A stretch of DNA of 64,000 nt from Neochlamydia sp. S13. Its GTDB lineage: Bacteria > Chlamydiota > Chlamydiia > Chlamydiales > Parachlamydiaceae. Below are positions 19,160-27,414 of this stretch, piece after piece (within the stretch, counting starts at the first letter, position 1; each line of letters opens with the position of its first letter). Under the pieces are notes generated by a model, which saw nothing but the letters and a program-made list of their open reading frames with translations, ran no database searches and was not told the origin of the DNA. Location of the stretch: the NCBI RefSeq assembly GCF_000648235.2, contig NZ_AP017977.1, positions 806,001 through 870,000 on the forward strand. The letters run 5' to 3'. The translations under genes and the position numbers were made by a program.

Positions 19160-19338
19160 CCTCCTTTTGCTAAGCTTTCAGTATGTATTAATCCTTCCTT
19201 ATCTTGCCAACACTTTTAATTACACCCCTCTGAGGATAAAGGCAATCTTCCAAATTTCTACATGCCAGAGATTAAGCTATATTTTTATGCAAATTTTTGA
19301 TAAAATGCGCCCTTATTAATAAATTTAAGCTTTTTTAA

Positions 19339-20226
19339 ATGTTAAGAAGTATGACGGCTTATGGCCGGGGTGCTATAGAGACAGCACTAGGAAGATTTAC
19401 CGCAGAAATTCAATCGGTTAATCGTAAGCATTTAGAAATAAATGTATTACTCCCAAAAGAGTTAATGCGTTTTGATGCTGAAATAAAAAAATGGATTTCT
19501 GCGCGAATAGGAAGAGGGCAGATAACTGTTAAGTTTTCCGTAGTGTTTAATCAGACGACTCCTTTAAATGTAGTAGCCAATCTCCCTCTAGCCCTAAAGA
19601 TTCAAAAGGCTGCCGAGGATTTAGCTTTTACTTTAAAGCTTCCTGTAATGCACGAGCTAACCTTGAAAATGTTGGCTGAGCAACCTAGCATCCTGCTATT
19701 TGACGAGCAGATGGAGGATGAAGAGCTTTATCGAGAAGCTCTAAGTACAGCTTTTGAGAAAGCTATGCAAAGCTTTGTGGAAATGAAGCTACACGGAGGC
19801 CGCCCTATATTTATTGATATTTCTCAATGCTTAGAGACTTTACATCAAGATATTGAGCAAATTGCCCACTATGCACCTCAGGCGACTAAGCGTTATCGAG
19901 AGAAACTAGCCGAGCGTTTAAAAGAATTTTCCATAGGACCAAGAGAAGATGAAGAACGGCTTTTACGGGAGATAGGAATTTATGCAGAAAGGATTGACAT
20001 CAGTGAAGAAATTACTCTTTTTCAAGCTCATCTTAAGCAATTTAAGGATGTCTTATCTTCGCAAAAGGAAGCTGTAGCGAAGAAGCTGGAGTTTATTCTT
20101 CAAGAGTTGAATAGAGAGATTAATACGATTGGAGCAAAATCTTCCGAACTAGAGGTTTCACGGCGGGTCGTAGAAATCAAAAGTCTACTGGAAAGGATCC
20201 GTGAGATTATTCAAAATGTCGAGTAG
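19339..20226 (+). CDS. yicC: YicC-family endoribonuclease-like protein
   Basis: The 295-residue protein has the YicC N-terminal signature (MLRSMTAYGRG, then EIQSVNRKHLEINVLLP) and the conserved C-terminal DUF1732 block (KKLEFILQELNREINTIGAKS, then VVEIKSLLERIREIIQNVE). YicC proteins are RNA endonucleases linked to small-RNA decay in E. coli; the role in chlamydiae is not known to me. Length is standard. Its last codons overlap gmk by 11 bases, and YicC beside gmk is a widespread bacterial arrangement. Confidence 0.92.
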   Translation: MLRSMTAYGRGAIETALGRFTAEIQSVNRKHLEINVLLPKELMRFDAEIKKWISARIGRGQITVKFSVVFNQTTPLNVVANLPLALKIQKAAEDLAFTLKLPVMHELTLKMLAEQPSILLFDEQMEDEELYREALSTAFEKAMQSFVEMKLHGGRPIFIDISQCLETLHQDIEQIAHYAPQATKRYREKLAERLKEFSIGPREDEERLLREIGIYAERIDISEEITLFQAHLKQFKDVLSSQKEAVAKKLEFILQELNREINTIGAKSSELEVSRRVVEIKSLLERIREIIQNVE

Positions 20227-20797
20227 CAAGCAATATACAGGGCGAATATTTATTATTAGCGCTCCTACAGGCACAGGTAAAACGACTTTAGTTAAAAGAC
20301 TGGTTCAAGAACTATCGAATGTAAAACCCAGTATTTCTTACACGACAAGAAAGCCTCGTGTAGGAGAGACAGATGGTGTAGACTACAATTTCATTGATAA
20401 AAATGATTTTGAAGCTAAGATTAAAGCAGGGGAGTTTCTGGAGTACGTAGAGCTTTATGGCTTCTATTATGGAACCTCACGTGTTTGGATTGAAGAACAG
20501 CAGCAAAAAGGTTACCATATTGTCCTGGTTATCGATACACAAGGCGGGCTTAAACTAAAAGATAAAATTCAAGGAACTTTTATTTTCTTAGCACCCCCTT
20601 CCCTTGAAGAGTTAAGAAAGCGCTTGCTAGCGCGTCAAACAGAATCTCTTAGCGTGATCGAAGAGCGTTTATCCTGTGTAAGCAGAGAAATAGAGCAAGG
20701 AAAGAAATATGACTACAAAATTATTAATGAGCAATTGGATGTAGCTTACGAAGCTTTAAAAAGTATAATTGTAGCTGAAATGCATCGCATATATTAA
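20216..20797 (+). CDS. gmk: Guanylate kinase
   Basis: Phosphorylates GMP to GDP with ATP. From ATG 20216 the 193-residue protein shows the P-loop SAPTGTGKTTL, the GMP-binding segment ISYTTRKPRVGETDGVDYNF and EFLEYVELYGFYYGTSR, and the lid region with LLARQTES. The P-loop reads APTGTGKT rather than the usual GPSGAGKS, a mild variant. I prefer ATG 20216 over the upstream GTG 20201 because the P-loop is then ~15 residues from the start, as usual. It overlaps yicC. Confidence 0.94.
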   Translation: MSSSKQYTGRIFIISAPTGTGKTTLVKRLVQELSNVKPSISYTTRKPRVGETDGVDYNFIDKNDFEAKIKAGEFLEYVELYGFYYGTSRVWIEEQQQKGYHIVLVIDTQGGLKLKDKIQGTFIFLAPPSLEELRKRLLARQTESLSVIEERLSCVSREIEQGKKYDYKIINEQLDVAYEALKSIIVAEMHRIY

Positions 20798-20821
20798 ATT
20801 TACAGAAAGGGAAGTTTATAA

Positions 20822-21145
20822 ATGATACAAAAAAATATCACCAATGAAGCCTTAAAAAAGAAATTTAAAAATCAGTTTGAGATGGTAGGCTATGCCATTT
20901 CTTTAGCTGAAAATATGATTTTAACGGGGCGAGATCCACGTGTAAAATCAGACACACAAAATAGAGCCTTACAGATCTTAGAAGAAATCGTTGCGGGCAA
21001 AGATCACCTTGAACCAGTCGCTCTTGAAAATAAGAAGCAGGAGGAGAAAGAGGTTACTCGGCATTATTTAGGAGAAAAAGACGCAGGAAGCTCTTCTAAA
21101 GGAGCTCCAGAGAGAAAAAGAGCTCGTAAAATTCTCGTCGATTAA
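20822..21145 (+). CDS. Small conserved protein after gmk, possibly RNA polymerase omega-like
   Basis: A 107-residue protein. Residues 15-60 (KNQFEMVGYAISLAENMI, then QNRALQILEEIVAGKD) resemble the N-terminal helices of RNA polymerase omega subunits (RF-LV--A--RAR, ... AL-EI--GK). Its place directly after gmk is the usual position of rpoZ, and Chlamydia has a small conserved gene in the same slot between gmk and metG. The last 45 residues are charged and low-complexity (KKQEEKEVTR, ERKRARK). Omega identity is an inference; sequence identity is weak. Confidence 0.6.
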   Translation: MIQKNITNEALKKKFKNQFEMVGYAISLAENMILTGRDPRVKSDTQNRALQILEEIVAGKDHLEPVALENKKQEEKEVTRHYLGEKDAGSSSKGAPERKRARKILVD

Positions 21146-21166
21146 GCGGCATGATGAGGAAAGAAA

Positions 21167-21778
21167 ATGCTGGAGACATATCCTACTGCTGATTATGCTT
21201 ACATTATTTATTTATGTGTAGCCATCTTATTGACTCTTATGTTTGCTGCAATAACTGGCATTATTGGATATAAAGTAATAAATCAAGCACCCAGCCACAG
21301 TCCTTATGGGAAGGTGCCTTTAAGACGTGCTTCAGATCTGTCTTACGAGAGCAAAGAGCGCGTTTTACGTTTTCTTTTTGAAATGCACCAATATGATAAT
21401 CGCATGTTTAACTTAGAAAAAGCGGCTTTATGTAGAGAAACAAGGCGGGTTTTCTCTAATGCTATCACCTGGTATGGGGCAATTAAAGTGGATTGGAGCT
21501 TTCTTAACAAGCGTTATCCAGGCCATTATGTATCCTGGGGAAGCTTATCTATTTATCAACAAGAAGTTATTCGCTCAGCTCATTCTTCATTAGAGGGTTT
21601 TCAGACTGAATATTCTAGTCCCGAGGCTGCACCTAGTAAGGCGGAAAAGTTTTATACCCAAGCTGTTCCTGGCCCTTTATATGTGGATATGGAAAAGAAG
21701 ATATTGTTAGGATGGAAAATCGTTCCTTTAACTAATCTAGAAGTATTAGTGGTTCAAAAACCAAAAAGTGCTTTCTGA
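21167..21778 (+). CDS. Unrecognised protein with one N-terminal membrane helix
   Basis: A 203-residue protein. Residues ~10-37 form one hydrophobic segment (YIIYLCVAILLTLMFAAIT) and the rest is soluble, with several Trp and Tyr (WYGAIKVDWSFLNKRYPGHY). The N-in/C-out or reverse orientation cannot be settled from sequence. It lies in the gmk-metG run, 21 bases after the omega-like gene and 53 before metG. I do not recognise a family; a chlamydia-specific membrane protein is likely. Confidence 0.75.
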   Translation: MLETYPTADYAYIIYLCVAILLTLMFAAITGIIGYKVINQAPSHSPYGKVPLRRASDLSYESKERVLRFLFEMHQYDNRMFNLEKAALCRETRRVFSNAITWYGAIKVDWSFLNKRYPGHYVSWGSLSIYQQEVIRSAHSSLEGFQTEYSSPEAAPSKAEKFYTQAVPGPLYVDMEKKILLGWKIVPLTNLEVLVVQKPKSAF

Positions 21779-21831
21779 ATAGATGTATCCTTAGCTTGGA
21801 AAATTGACTGAATAGGAAATATTATAATCTC

Positions 21832-23883
21832 ATGCAAAAAAAAATACTCATTACTTCTGCTCTCCCTTATGCTAATGGGCCGCTCCATTTTGGCCACATT
21901 GCTGGTGCTTATCTACCTGGAGATGTCTATGCGCGTTTTCAACGCCTAATGCAAAATGATGTTTTGTATGTGTGTGGTTCAGATGAGTATGGGATTGCTA
22001 TCACGATCGGTGCTGAAAAAGCAGGCCGGTCTCCTAAAGAACATGTAGATATTTATCACACGATTAATCGAGAATTTTTCAAAAAATTAAATGTGTCTTT
22101 TGATAATTACTCCAGGACTACATGGGAAGGCCATCAGCCCTTAGTTCAACAGTATTTTTTAGACTTGCTGGCCAATGGATATATTGAAGAAAGAGTTACT
22201 GACCAGCTATATTCTGAAGCAGATAAGCGATTTTTAGCCGATCGATATGTCGTGGGAACGTGCCCTAAATGCGGATTTGCGCAGGCGCGAGGTGACGAAT
22301 GTCCCAAATGTGGCGCTAGCTACGAAGCTACAGATCTTATTAATCCTCGTTCTCAGCTGTCAGAGGCACCTTTAGTCCTTCGCCCTACCAAGCATTGGTT
22401 TTTACTCCTTGATAAGTTTAAAGAGAGACTCTTGAGATGGATGGAGACCAAGCATTGGAAGCCAAATGTTGTAAATTTTATCAAAAGCTATATAGAGGAT
22501 TTACGCCCGCGTGCTATTACGCGCGATATGAGCTGGGGGATTCCTATTCCTTTACCAGAAGCGGAGCAAAAGGCTTTATATGTCTGGTTTGATGCTCCTA
22601 TTGGATATATATCGGCAAGCGTAGAATGGGCTCAAAAAGAAGGCGATCCTGAATTATGGAAATCTTATTGGTGTGACCCTAATACTAAACTGGTTCATTT
22701 TCTGGGTAAGGATAATATCCCTTTTCATGCCGCTATATTTCCCGCTATGACCATGGGGCAAAATCAACCTTTTAAACTAGTCGATGAGCTCCCAGCCAAT
22801 GAATTTTTAAATTTAGAGGGGAGGCAGTTTAGCAAATCGGATGGATGGTTTATTGATTTGGAAGAATTTTTTCATCATTATACGACAGATCAAATTCGTT
22901 ATACTCTAGCAGCTAATGCTCCTGAAACATCAGATGCGGAATTTACTTGGAAAGATTTTCAGTCGCGCTGCAATACGGACTTGCTAGGTAAGTATGGAAA
23001 TTTGGTCAATCGCGTTTTAGTATTTGCTAAAAATCATTGCGAAGGGCAGATGCCTGCCGTGCAAGCTCTAGAGCCAATTGATGAAGAATTTTTACTTAAT
23101 ATTAATAAACTTGCCAATGAAGCCGCTTGCTGCTATGAAACCTTTAAAGTTCGCCGGGCTAGCCAATTAATTATGGAATTAGCCCAGCTAGGAAATGTCT
23201 ATTTCGATGCTAAAAAACCTTGGAAGGAAGCAAAAAACCCTGATAGTAAGCATGCGGTAGCTACCACTATCGCCTGTTGTTTAGAGTGTCTAAAATGCTT
23301 AGCACTTATTTCTTCTCCTATCATTCCCGAGTCAGCCGATAAAGTGTGGAAGCTTCTAGGCTATGTTTCTCAATTAGAGAAGGGGAATTGGGTTCAAATT
23401 TTAAATACATCTATTCCTGCTCATCAGCAACTTCAAACGCCACAGATACTATTTAAAAAAGTAGAAGATGAACAGATTGAGAAGGAGCTCAATCATCTTC
23501 AGACGCTAGCTGAGCAAGCAAAGAAAGATCATCCTTCTCAGATGGTTTACGCTCCTTTAAAAGAAATGGTAGATATTGAAGCGCTGCAGAAGTTAGATTT
23601 ACGCGTAGGAGTAATCAAAGATGCAAAGAGCCTGCCTAAAAGTAAAAAATTATTGTTGCTAGAAGTAGATCTTGGCTTTGAGACTCGCTCGATAGTTTCA
23701 GGGATCAGCCAACAATATCAACCGCAAGCATTAATTGGGAAGAAAGTTATCGTAGTGGCTAATTTAAAGCCTGCCACTTTAATGGGAACTGTTAGCCAAG
23801 GAATGCTTTTAGCAGCCTCTGATGAGAAAAAACTAGAACTTCTTTCTATTCAAGATATTTCACCTGGTGCGGTTGTTAGCTAG
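21832..23883 (+). CDS. metG: Methionyl-tRNA synthetase with C-terminal tRNA-binding domain
   Basis: Charges tRNA-Met. The 683-residue protein has the class I HIGH motif as HFGH (19-22) and a zinc-knuckle pair CPKCG and CPKCG (about 142-161), as in the MetRS1 type. The KMSKS loop reads QFSKS (about 333). The C-terminal ~110 residues (from DIEALQKLDLRVGVI) form a Trbp111/EMAP-type OB fold that dimerises and binds tRNA. The full-length architecture matches E. coli-type MetG. In Chlamydia metG also follows gmk. Confidence 0.96.
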   Translation: MQKKILITSALPYANGPLHFGHIAGAYLPGDVYARFQRLMQNDVLYVCGSDEYGIAITIGAEKAGRSPKEHVDIYHTINREFFKKLNVSFDNYSRTTWEGHQPLVQQYFLDLLANGYIEERVTDQLYSEADKRFLADRYVVGTCPKCGFAQARGDECPKCGASYEATDLINPRSQLSEAPLVLRPTKHWFLLLDKFKERLLRWMETKHWKPNVVNFIKSYIEDLRPRAITRDMSWGIPIPLPEAEQKALYVWFDAPIGYISASVEWAQKEGDPELWKSYWCDPNTKLVHFLGKDNIPFHAAIFPAMTMGQNQPFKLVDELPANEFLNLEGRQFSKSDGWFIDLEEFFHHYTTDQIRYTLAANAPETSDAEFTWKDFQSRCNTDLLGKYGNLVNRVLVFAKNHCEGQMPAVQALEPIDEEFLLNINKLANEAACCYETFKVRRASQLIMELAQLGNVYFDAKKPWKEAKNPDSKHAVATTIACCLECLKCLALISSPIIPESADKVWKLLGYVSQLEKGNWVQILNTSIPAHQQLQTPQILFKKVEDEQIEKELNHLQTLAEQAKKDHPSQMVYAPLKEMVDIEALQKLDLRVGVIKDAKSLPKSKKLLLLEVDLGFETRSIVSGISQQYQPQALIGKKVIVVANLKPATLMGTVSQGMLLAASDEKKLELLSIQDISPGAVVS

Positions 23884-24404
23884 GCTCTCCTTTTAAATTT
23901 AAAAGTGGATGGCTAGCTAGCTGTAGATAAATCAAGCATGCTATCCTTTTGAAAAGGTTTTTATAGGTAAACATATACTTAATAAAAAACCTACTTTCAA
24001 GAAAAGAGCTAGCTTTTAAGAGCTAAATTTTTTAGATTGTATCCTTCGAGTTTAAAAAGGATTATTCTAACCGCATGGCTAAGGAGAAACTTAACTTTTT
24101 TCGCTCTTTTAAAAGTTAGGAGTTTTTGTTTTTTACCTAATGGATGGGCTTTACATACAAAAGAACACCATCATGCTTAAAAAATAGCACTATAAACGTA
24201 CAGTAAGTAGCTTGCAAAAGTCGTGCGGGTAGCTTTGCTTGCTTTTAAGCTAAAGCTAACTATTAAAAATGAGTAAGACTGATAAAAGGTGGTAAATCTT
24301 TTTCTTTGGATTTAAAACAATTAAGGAACAACTGCCTAATCAATCTTAGAGAAGAAGCTGGAAGGAGGAATAGGGGGGGCATATAAGTATTAAAAAATTA
24401 CAAG
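23884..24404. other. Intergenic stretch between metG and the rpmB terminator
   Basis: About 520 bases without a credible gene. It is AT-rich with short G runs near 24374. No RNA gene was recognised. Confidence 0.35.
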
Positions 24405-24448
24405 GAGTGTAAGTTTGTAGAATAACTTTAACTTACACTCTTTTTTTT
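24405..24448. terminator. Bidirectional terminator between metG and rpmB
   Basis: GAGTGTAAGTT (24405-24415) and AACTTACACTC (24430-24440) form a perfect 11-bp stem with a 14-base loop. On the plus strand it is followed by eight T. On the minus strand it follows the rpmB stop directly and is followed by a T-rich tract, so it can stop transcription both ways. Confidence 0.8.
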
Positions 24449-24722
24449 AAACTGTGTGACCTTGAGCTCTTAAGCGGCGTATAATCGTACTGACACCCAC
24501 CTTATCAATAGTTCTTAAAGCTTGTGTAGATAAGCGTAAAGTCACAAAGCGTTTTTCATCGCCGAACCATATACGTTTAGAAACAAGATTGGGTTGAAAA
24601 CGTCGCTTAGTTTTACCAGTAACCTTAAGGCCAATCCCTTTTTTCTTTTTAGCAATCCCTCTGATTGTGTACTTATAACCACGGGCGGGTTTTTTTCCTG
24701 TAACAGTACAGATTTTTGACAT
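24447..24722 (-). CDS. rpmB: 50S ribosomal protein L28
   Basis: Large-subunit protein. The 91-residue sequence has the family features: start SKICTVTGKKP, NLVSKRIWF and VTLRLSTQALRTIDKVG. It lacks the paired CxxC zinc motifs seen in some L28 proteins. GGAG precedes the ATG. A bidirectional terminator starts at its stop codon. It appears to be transcribed alone. Confidence 0.95.
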   Translation of the reverse strand: MSKICTVTGKKPARGYKYTIRGIAKKKKGIGLKVTGKTKRRFQPNLVSKRIWFGDEKRFVTLRLSTQALRTIDKVGVSTIIRRLRAQGHTV

Positions 24723-24835
24723 AACTGTAACTCCGATGAAGCGTAATTATTTGAAAAGAGGATATTAGCATTTATAGGGGTTATAAGCAAGGAAAAATAT
24801 AATAAAGGAGACCCTAGAAAATACAATTAGAAATT

Positions 24836-25285
24836 TCAGTCGATAGGAAGCCACTTTTCTTGAATATTAAAGCGCTTATCGCTCTGCTTTTTTCTTTCTT
24901 TTTCTACCATTTCTTCGTTGTTCACTTCTTTTATAGTTTGAGCAAATGCTCTTTTGTAGGCCTCAATTTTATCTAGCAACTTTAATACGTTTCCCCATTC
25001 TTCTGCATTCAGCTTTAAAGGATGTTCTAACATTTTTTTTATATGGGAAAGATTAGTGCCAAGTTTTAGATAAATACGTTCATCATTTTTATGAAGACGT
25101 TTAAGTTCAGAGATCATATAGATAGCAGTTTTTCTTTTATTAATACGGATTTCATCTAACGCTCTTTTTTCGTTAATATCCTTGGAGGTAGAGTCGATGA
25201 TTTTTTTTATGTTTAATTTGTCAAGTCCTTGGATTAAAGACTCTTCCACTTTAGTAAAATTAGTTTTAGGCATAAGACCACTCAT
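24836..25285 (-). CDS. Unrecognised small soluble helical protein
   Basis: A 149-residue protein rich in Lys, Glu, Leu and Ile and predicted mostly helical (ESLIQGLDKLNIKKIIDS, ELKRLHKNDERIYLKLG, EWGNVLKLLDKIEAYKRAF). No signal peptide or membrane helix is seen. It has ATG at 25285. It lies upstream of rpmB in the same orientation, 113 bases apart. I do not recognise it; the composition matches neighbouring genes, so it is probably real. Confidence 0.65.
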   Translation of the reverse strand: MSGLMPKTNFTKVEESLIQGLDKLNIKKIIDSTSKDINEKRALDEIRINKRKTAIYMISELKRLHKNDERIYLKLGTNLSHIKKMLEHPLKLNAEEWGNVLKLLDKIEAYKRAFAQTIKEVNNEEMVEKERKKQSDKRFNIQEKWLPID

Positions 25286-25436
25286 TTTTTGTTATGACTT
25301 GCTAGCTTTATCTTATCATTAAAATTTATATTTGACAAACTTGCATTCTTGTAATATATCTCGCCTAGATAAAGTCTAATCATTACAAGGCATATCTCAT
25401 TATCCTACCAACCTATTAAACAATGCGAGTTTTTGA

Positions 25437-26852
25437 ATGGAAGAAATGACAGTCGATTTAGTGGTCATTGGCGCAGGCCCAGCAGGGCAAAAAGCAGCAA
25501 TTCAAGGAGCCAAATTAGGTAAAAAAGTAATTGTAATTGATAAATTACCCGAACCGGGAGGAAACTGCCTGTATTCAGGTACCATTCCATCTAAATCTCT
25601 TAGAGAAGCAATTATTGATTTAACCCGCTTTTATGAGAGAGGATTTAATAGCGGGGAATTTGCCTTACAAGAGGTTTCTATTCCTCAACTGAACCAACGG
25701 CTACATAAAGTGATTGAAGAAGAAAGAAGCACTGTTTATCGGCAATTAAGAAAAAATGGCATTCGTCTTATTTATGGAACAGCACGTTTTGAAAATCCTC
25801 ACATGTTGATTGTTATGGATGATGATTATCGGCTACTTCATCAAATTAACACTGAGTTTGTTGTTATCGCTACCGGCTCCAAGCCGAGAAATCCTAATAA
25901 TATACCTTTCGATAATGATGTTATTTTTGATTCAACGCGTCTTTTAGGGATAGAAAAAGTTCCTTCCAGCCTCATTGTATTAGGAGGAGGAATTATTGGC
26001 TCAGAATATGCAAGCTTTTTCGCTGCTTTAGGAACCGAGGTTACAGTCATTGATAAAAAAGACCATATCTTACCTTCTTTAGATCCCGAGATTGGCATTA
26101 TTTTACAAACTTGCTTGAAGGACTTGGGATTACGTTTTCTAGGAAATAAAGAGGCTGCTCAAATTGCTCGTATTAATGATAAAGCTTATGTAAAATGCAA
26201 GGATGGTACAGAGATATCAGCAGATGCGCTACTTTTTGCGCTAGGACGGAGCGCCTATGTGGATGGCTTACATATTGAAAACGCGGGCTTAAGCGTTAAT
26301 AACAAAGGGTATATTCCTGTCAATGCGCTATTTCAAACAGAACGACCTAATATTTATGCCGTAGGAGATGTGATTGGCGGGCCTTGCTTAGCTTCGACTA
26401 GTATGGAGCAAGGACGTCTAGCAGCGCGCCATGCTTTTGGCGTGCATCATCGTTTATTCCCTAATCTTTACCCTATCGGTATTTATACTATACCTGAAAT
26501 TTCAAGTTGCGGCTATAATGAAGATGAGTTGCGAGAGATGGGCTTTCGCTATGAAGTAGGAAGAGCTTATTATTATGAGATCGCCCGCAGCCATATTGTA
26601 GGAAGTAATACCGGAATGTTTAAAATCCTTTTTCATGCCGAGACACTAGAAATCTTGGGTGTCCATATTATTGGACGAAGTGCTACAGAAGTCATCCATA
26701 TCGGTCAAGTGGCCATGAGTTTTAATGCAAAAATAGATTATTTTATTGATCAGGTCTTTAATTACCCTACTTATGCGGAAGGCTATCGCATTGCTGCTCT
26801 CAATGGATTTAATAAAATTAGTTATAAAAAGTATGTCGATGTCAAACAATAA
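25437..26852 (+). CDS. sthA: Soluble NAD(P) transhydrogenase (SthA-type flavoprotein)
   Basis: FAD enzyme that balances NADPH and NADH in the cytosol. The 471-residue protein has an N-terminal FAD-binding fold (VIGAGPAGQKAA), the degenerate redox site GGNCLYSGTIPSKSLREA, a second dinucleotide fold (VLGGGIIGSEYASFF) and AVGDVIGGPCLAS. Disulfide reductases have two Cys five residues apart at that site; here only one remains, as in SthA, so it is not a lipoamide dehydrogenase. The C-terminal dimer domain carries YPTYAEGYRIAALNG, very close to E. coli SthA. Confidence 0.92.
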   Translation: MEEMTVDLVVIGAGPAGQKAAIQGAKLGKKVIVIDKLPEPGGNCLYSGTIPSKSLREAIIDLTRFYERGFNSGEFALQEVSIPQLNQRLHKVIEEERSTVYRQLRKNGIRLIYGTARFENPHMLIVMDDDYRLLHQINTEFVVIATGSKPRNPNNIPFDNDVIFDSTRLLGIEKVPSSLIVLGGGIIGSEYASFFAALGTEVTVIDKKDHILPSLDPEIGIILQTCLKDLGLRFLGNKEAAQIARINDKAYVKCKDGTEISADALLFALGRSAYVDGLHIENAGLSVNNKGYIPVNALFQTERPNIYAVGDVIGGPCLASTSMEQGRLAARHAFGVHHRLFPNLYPIGIYTIPEISSCGYNEDELREMGFRYEVGRAYYYEIARSHIVGSNTGMFKILFHAETLEILGVHIIGRSATEVIHIGQVAMSFNAKIDYFIDQVFNYPTYAEGYRIAALNGFNKISYKKYVDVKQ

Positions 26853-27360
26853 AGAGAAATCAGATATAAGAGGAGAAGCTAGAGATAGCGAGCCTTTAAA
26901 AGAAGACAGTGAGGGAAAGATTACCGAATATGTTTTCTTGGATATAAATTCTTCTTCAGCAGAGGATGCTGAGAAAGTTAGTTTCGAATCAAGCCAAAAT
27001 CCGGGGGAGATATTTGAATCCGTTCAATCTTTGTCCCAAGGAAATTATCCCTCTTATCTAAGAATGCTAGCCTTTTTAGCCACATTAGTGATGGCGTTGG
27101 GCTCAATTTTAGCTTTAATCATGACATTGTGCATAGGGGCAATTTCTTTGATATTGTTGCGTCAATCTGTTGGGGTGAATAAACAAGCCTCTTTTGCCTG
27201 GAGATGTTTTAAGAAAATGCTAGTCTTTACGCTAGGTTGTTTTGTGGGCATTTTCCATCTCAGTTACGGGATAGGGCTGATATTAATGTATTTTCTCCTT
27301 ACTGGTGAATCTGTTAATAACCGCTGGATGCAAGAATTCACTAGGTACAAAGAACCTTAA
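26833..27360 (+). CDS. Unrecognised membrane protein downstream of sthA
   Basis: I take the start at ATG 26833 (175 residues), inside the last codons of sthA, because the longer reading from 26746 lies wholly inside sthA. Residues 1-75 are acidic and soluble (EEDS/SSSAEDAEK-type composition). Two hydrophobic segments follow, about 78-112 (MLAFLATLVMALGSILALI) and 128-155 (VFTLGCFVGIFHLSYGIGLI). The short tail is basic. Overlap with sthA suggests coupled translation. No family was recognised. Confidence 0.6.
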   Translation: MSMSNNKEKSDIRGEARDSEPLKEDSEGKITEYVFLDINSSSAEDAEKVSFESSQNPGEIFESVQSLSQGNYPSYLRMLAFLATLVMALGSILALIMTLCIGAISLILLRQSVGVNKQASFAWRCFKKMLVFTLGCFVGIFHLSYGIGLILMYFLLTGESVNNRWMQEFTRYKEP

Positions 27361-27373
27361 GATTCTGATGAGC

Positions 27374-27412
27374 AAAAGAGCTCAAAGGTCGGTGTTTGAC
27401 CTTTGCTCTTTT
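27374..27412. terminator. Terminator between convergent sthA operon and clpB
   Basis: AAAAGAGCTCAAAGGTC (27374-27390) and GACCTTTGCTCTTTT (27398-27412) pair over about 14 bp with a bulge and a 7-base loop. T-rich on the plus side and A-rich on the minus side, it can serve both converging genes. Confidence 0.75.
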
Positions 27413-27414
27413 CC

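Larger units (their letters stand above)
17813..19236 (-). mobile_element. ISKra4-type insertion sequence with target duplication
   Basis: The element spans 17822-19227. Its ends are 24-bp imperfect inverted repeats (GGGTGTAAACAAAAGTGTTG at 17822 onward; the complement at 19204-19227, two mismatches). It is flanked by a perfect 9-bp direct repeat CTCTGAGGA (17813-17821 and 19228-19236), the target duplication. The intact duplication shows the element inserted here and has not been rearranged. It landed upstream of yicC-gmk. Confidence 0.9.

Noticed and set aside
21804-21828. TTGACT and TATAAT boxes just before metG
   Set aside because: The spacer is 13 bases and the -10 box lies 3 bases before the start codon, so it cannot be a normal promoter for metG.
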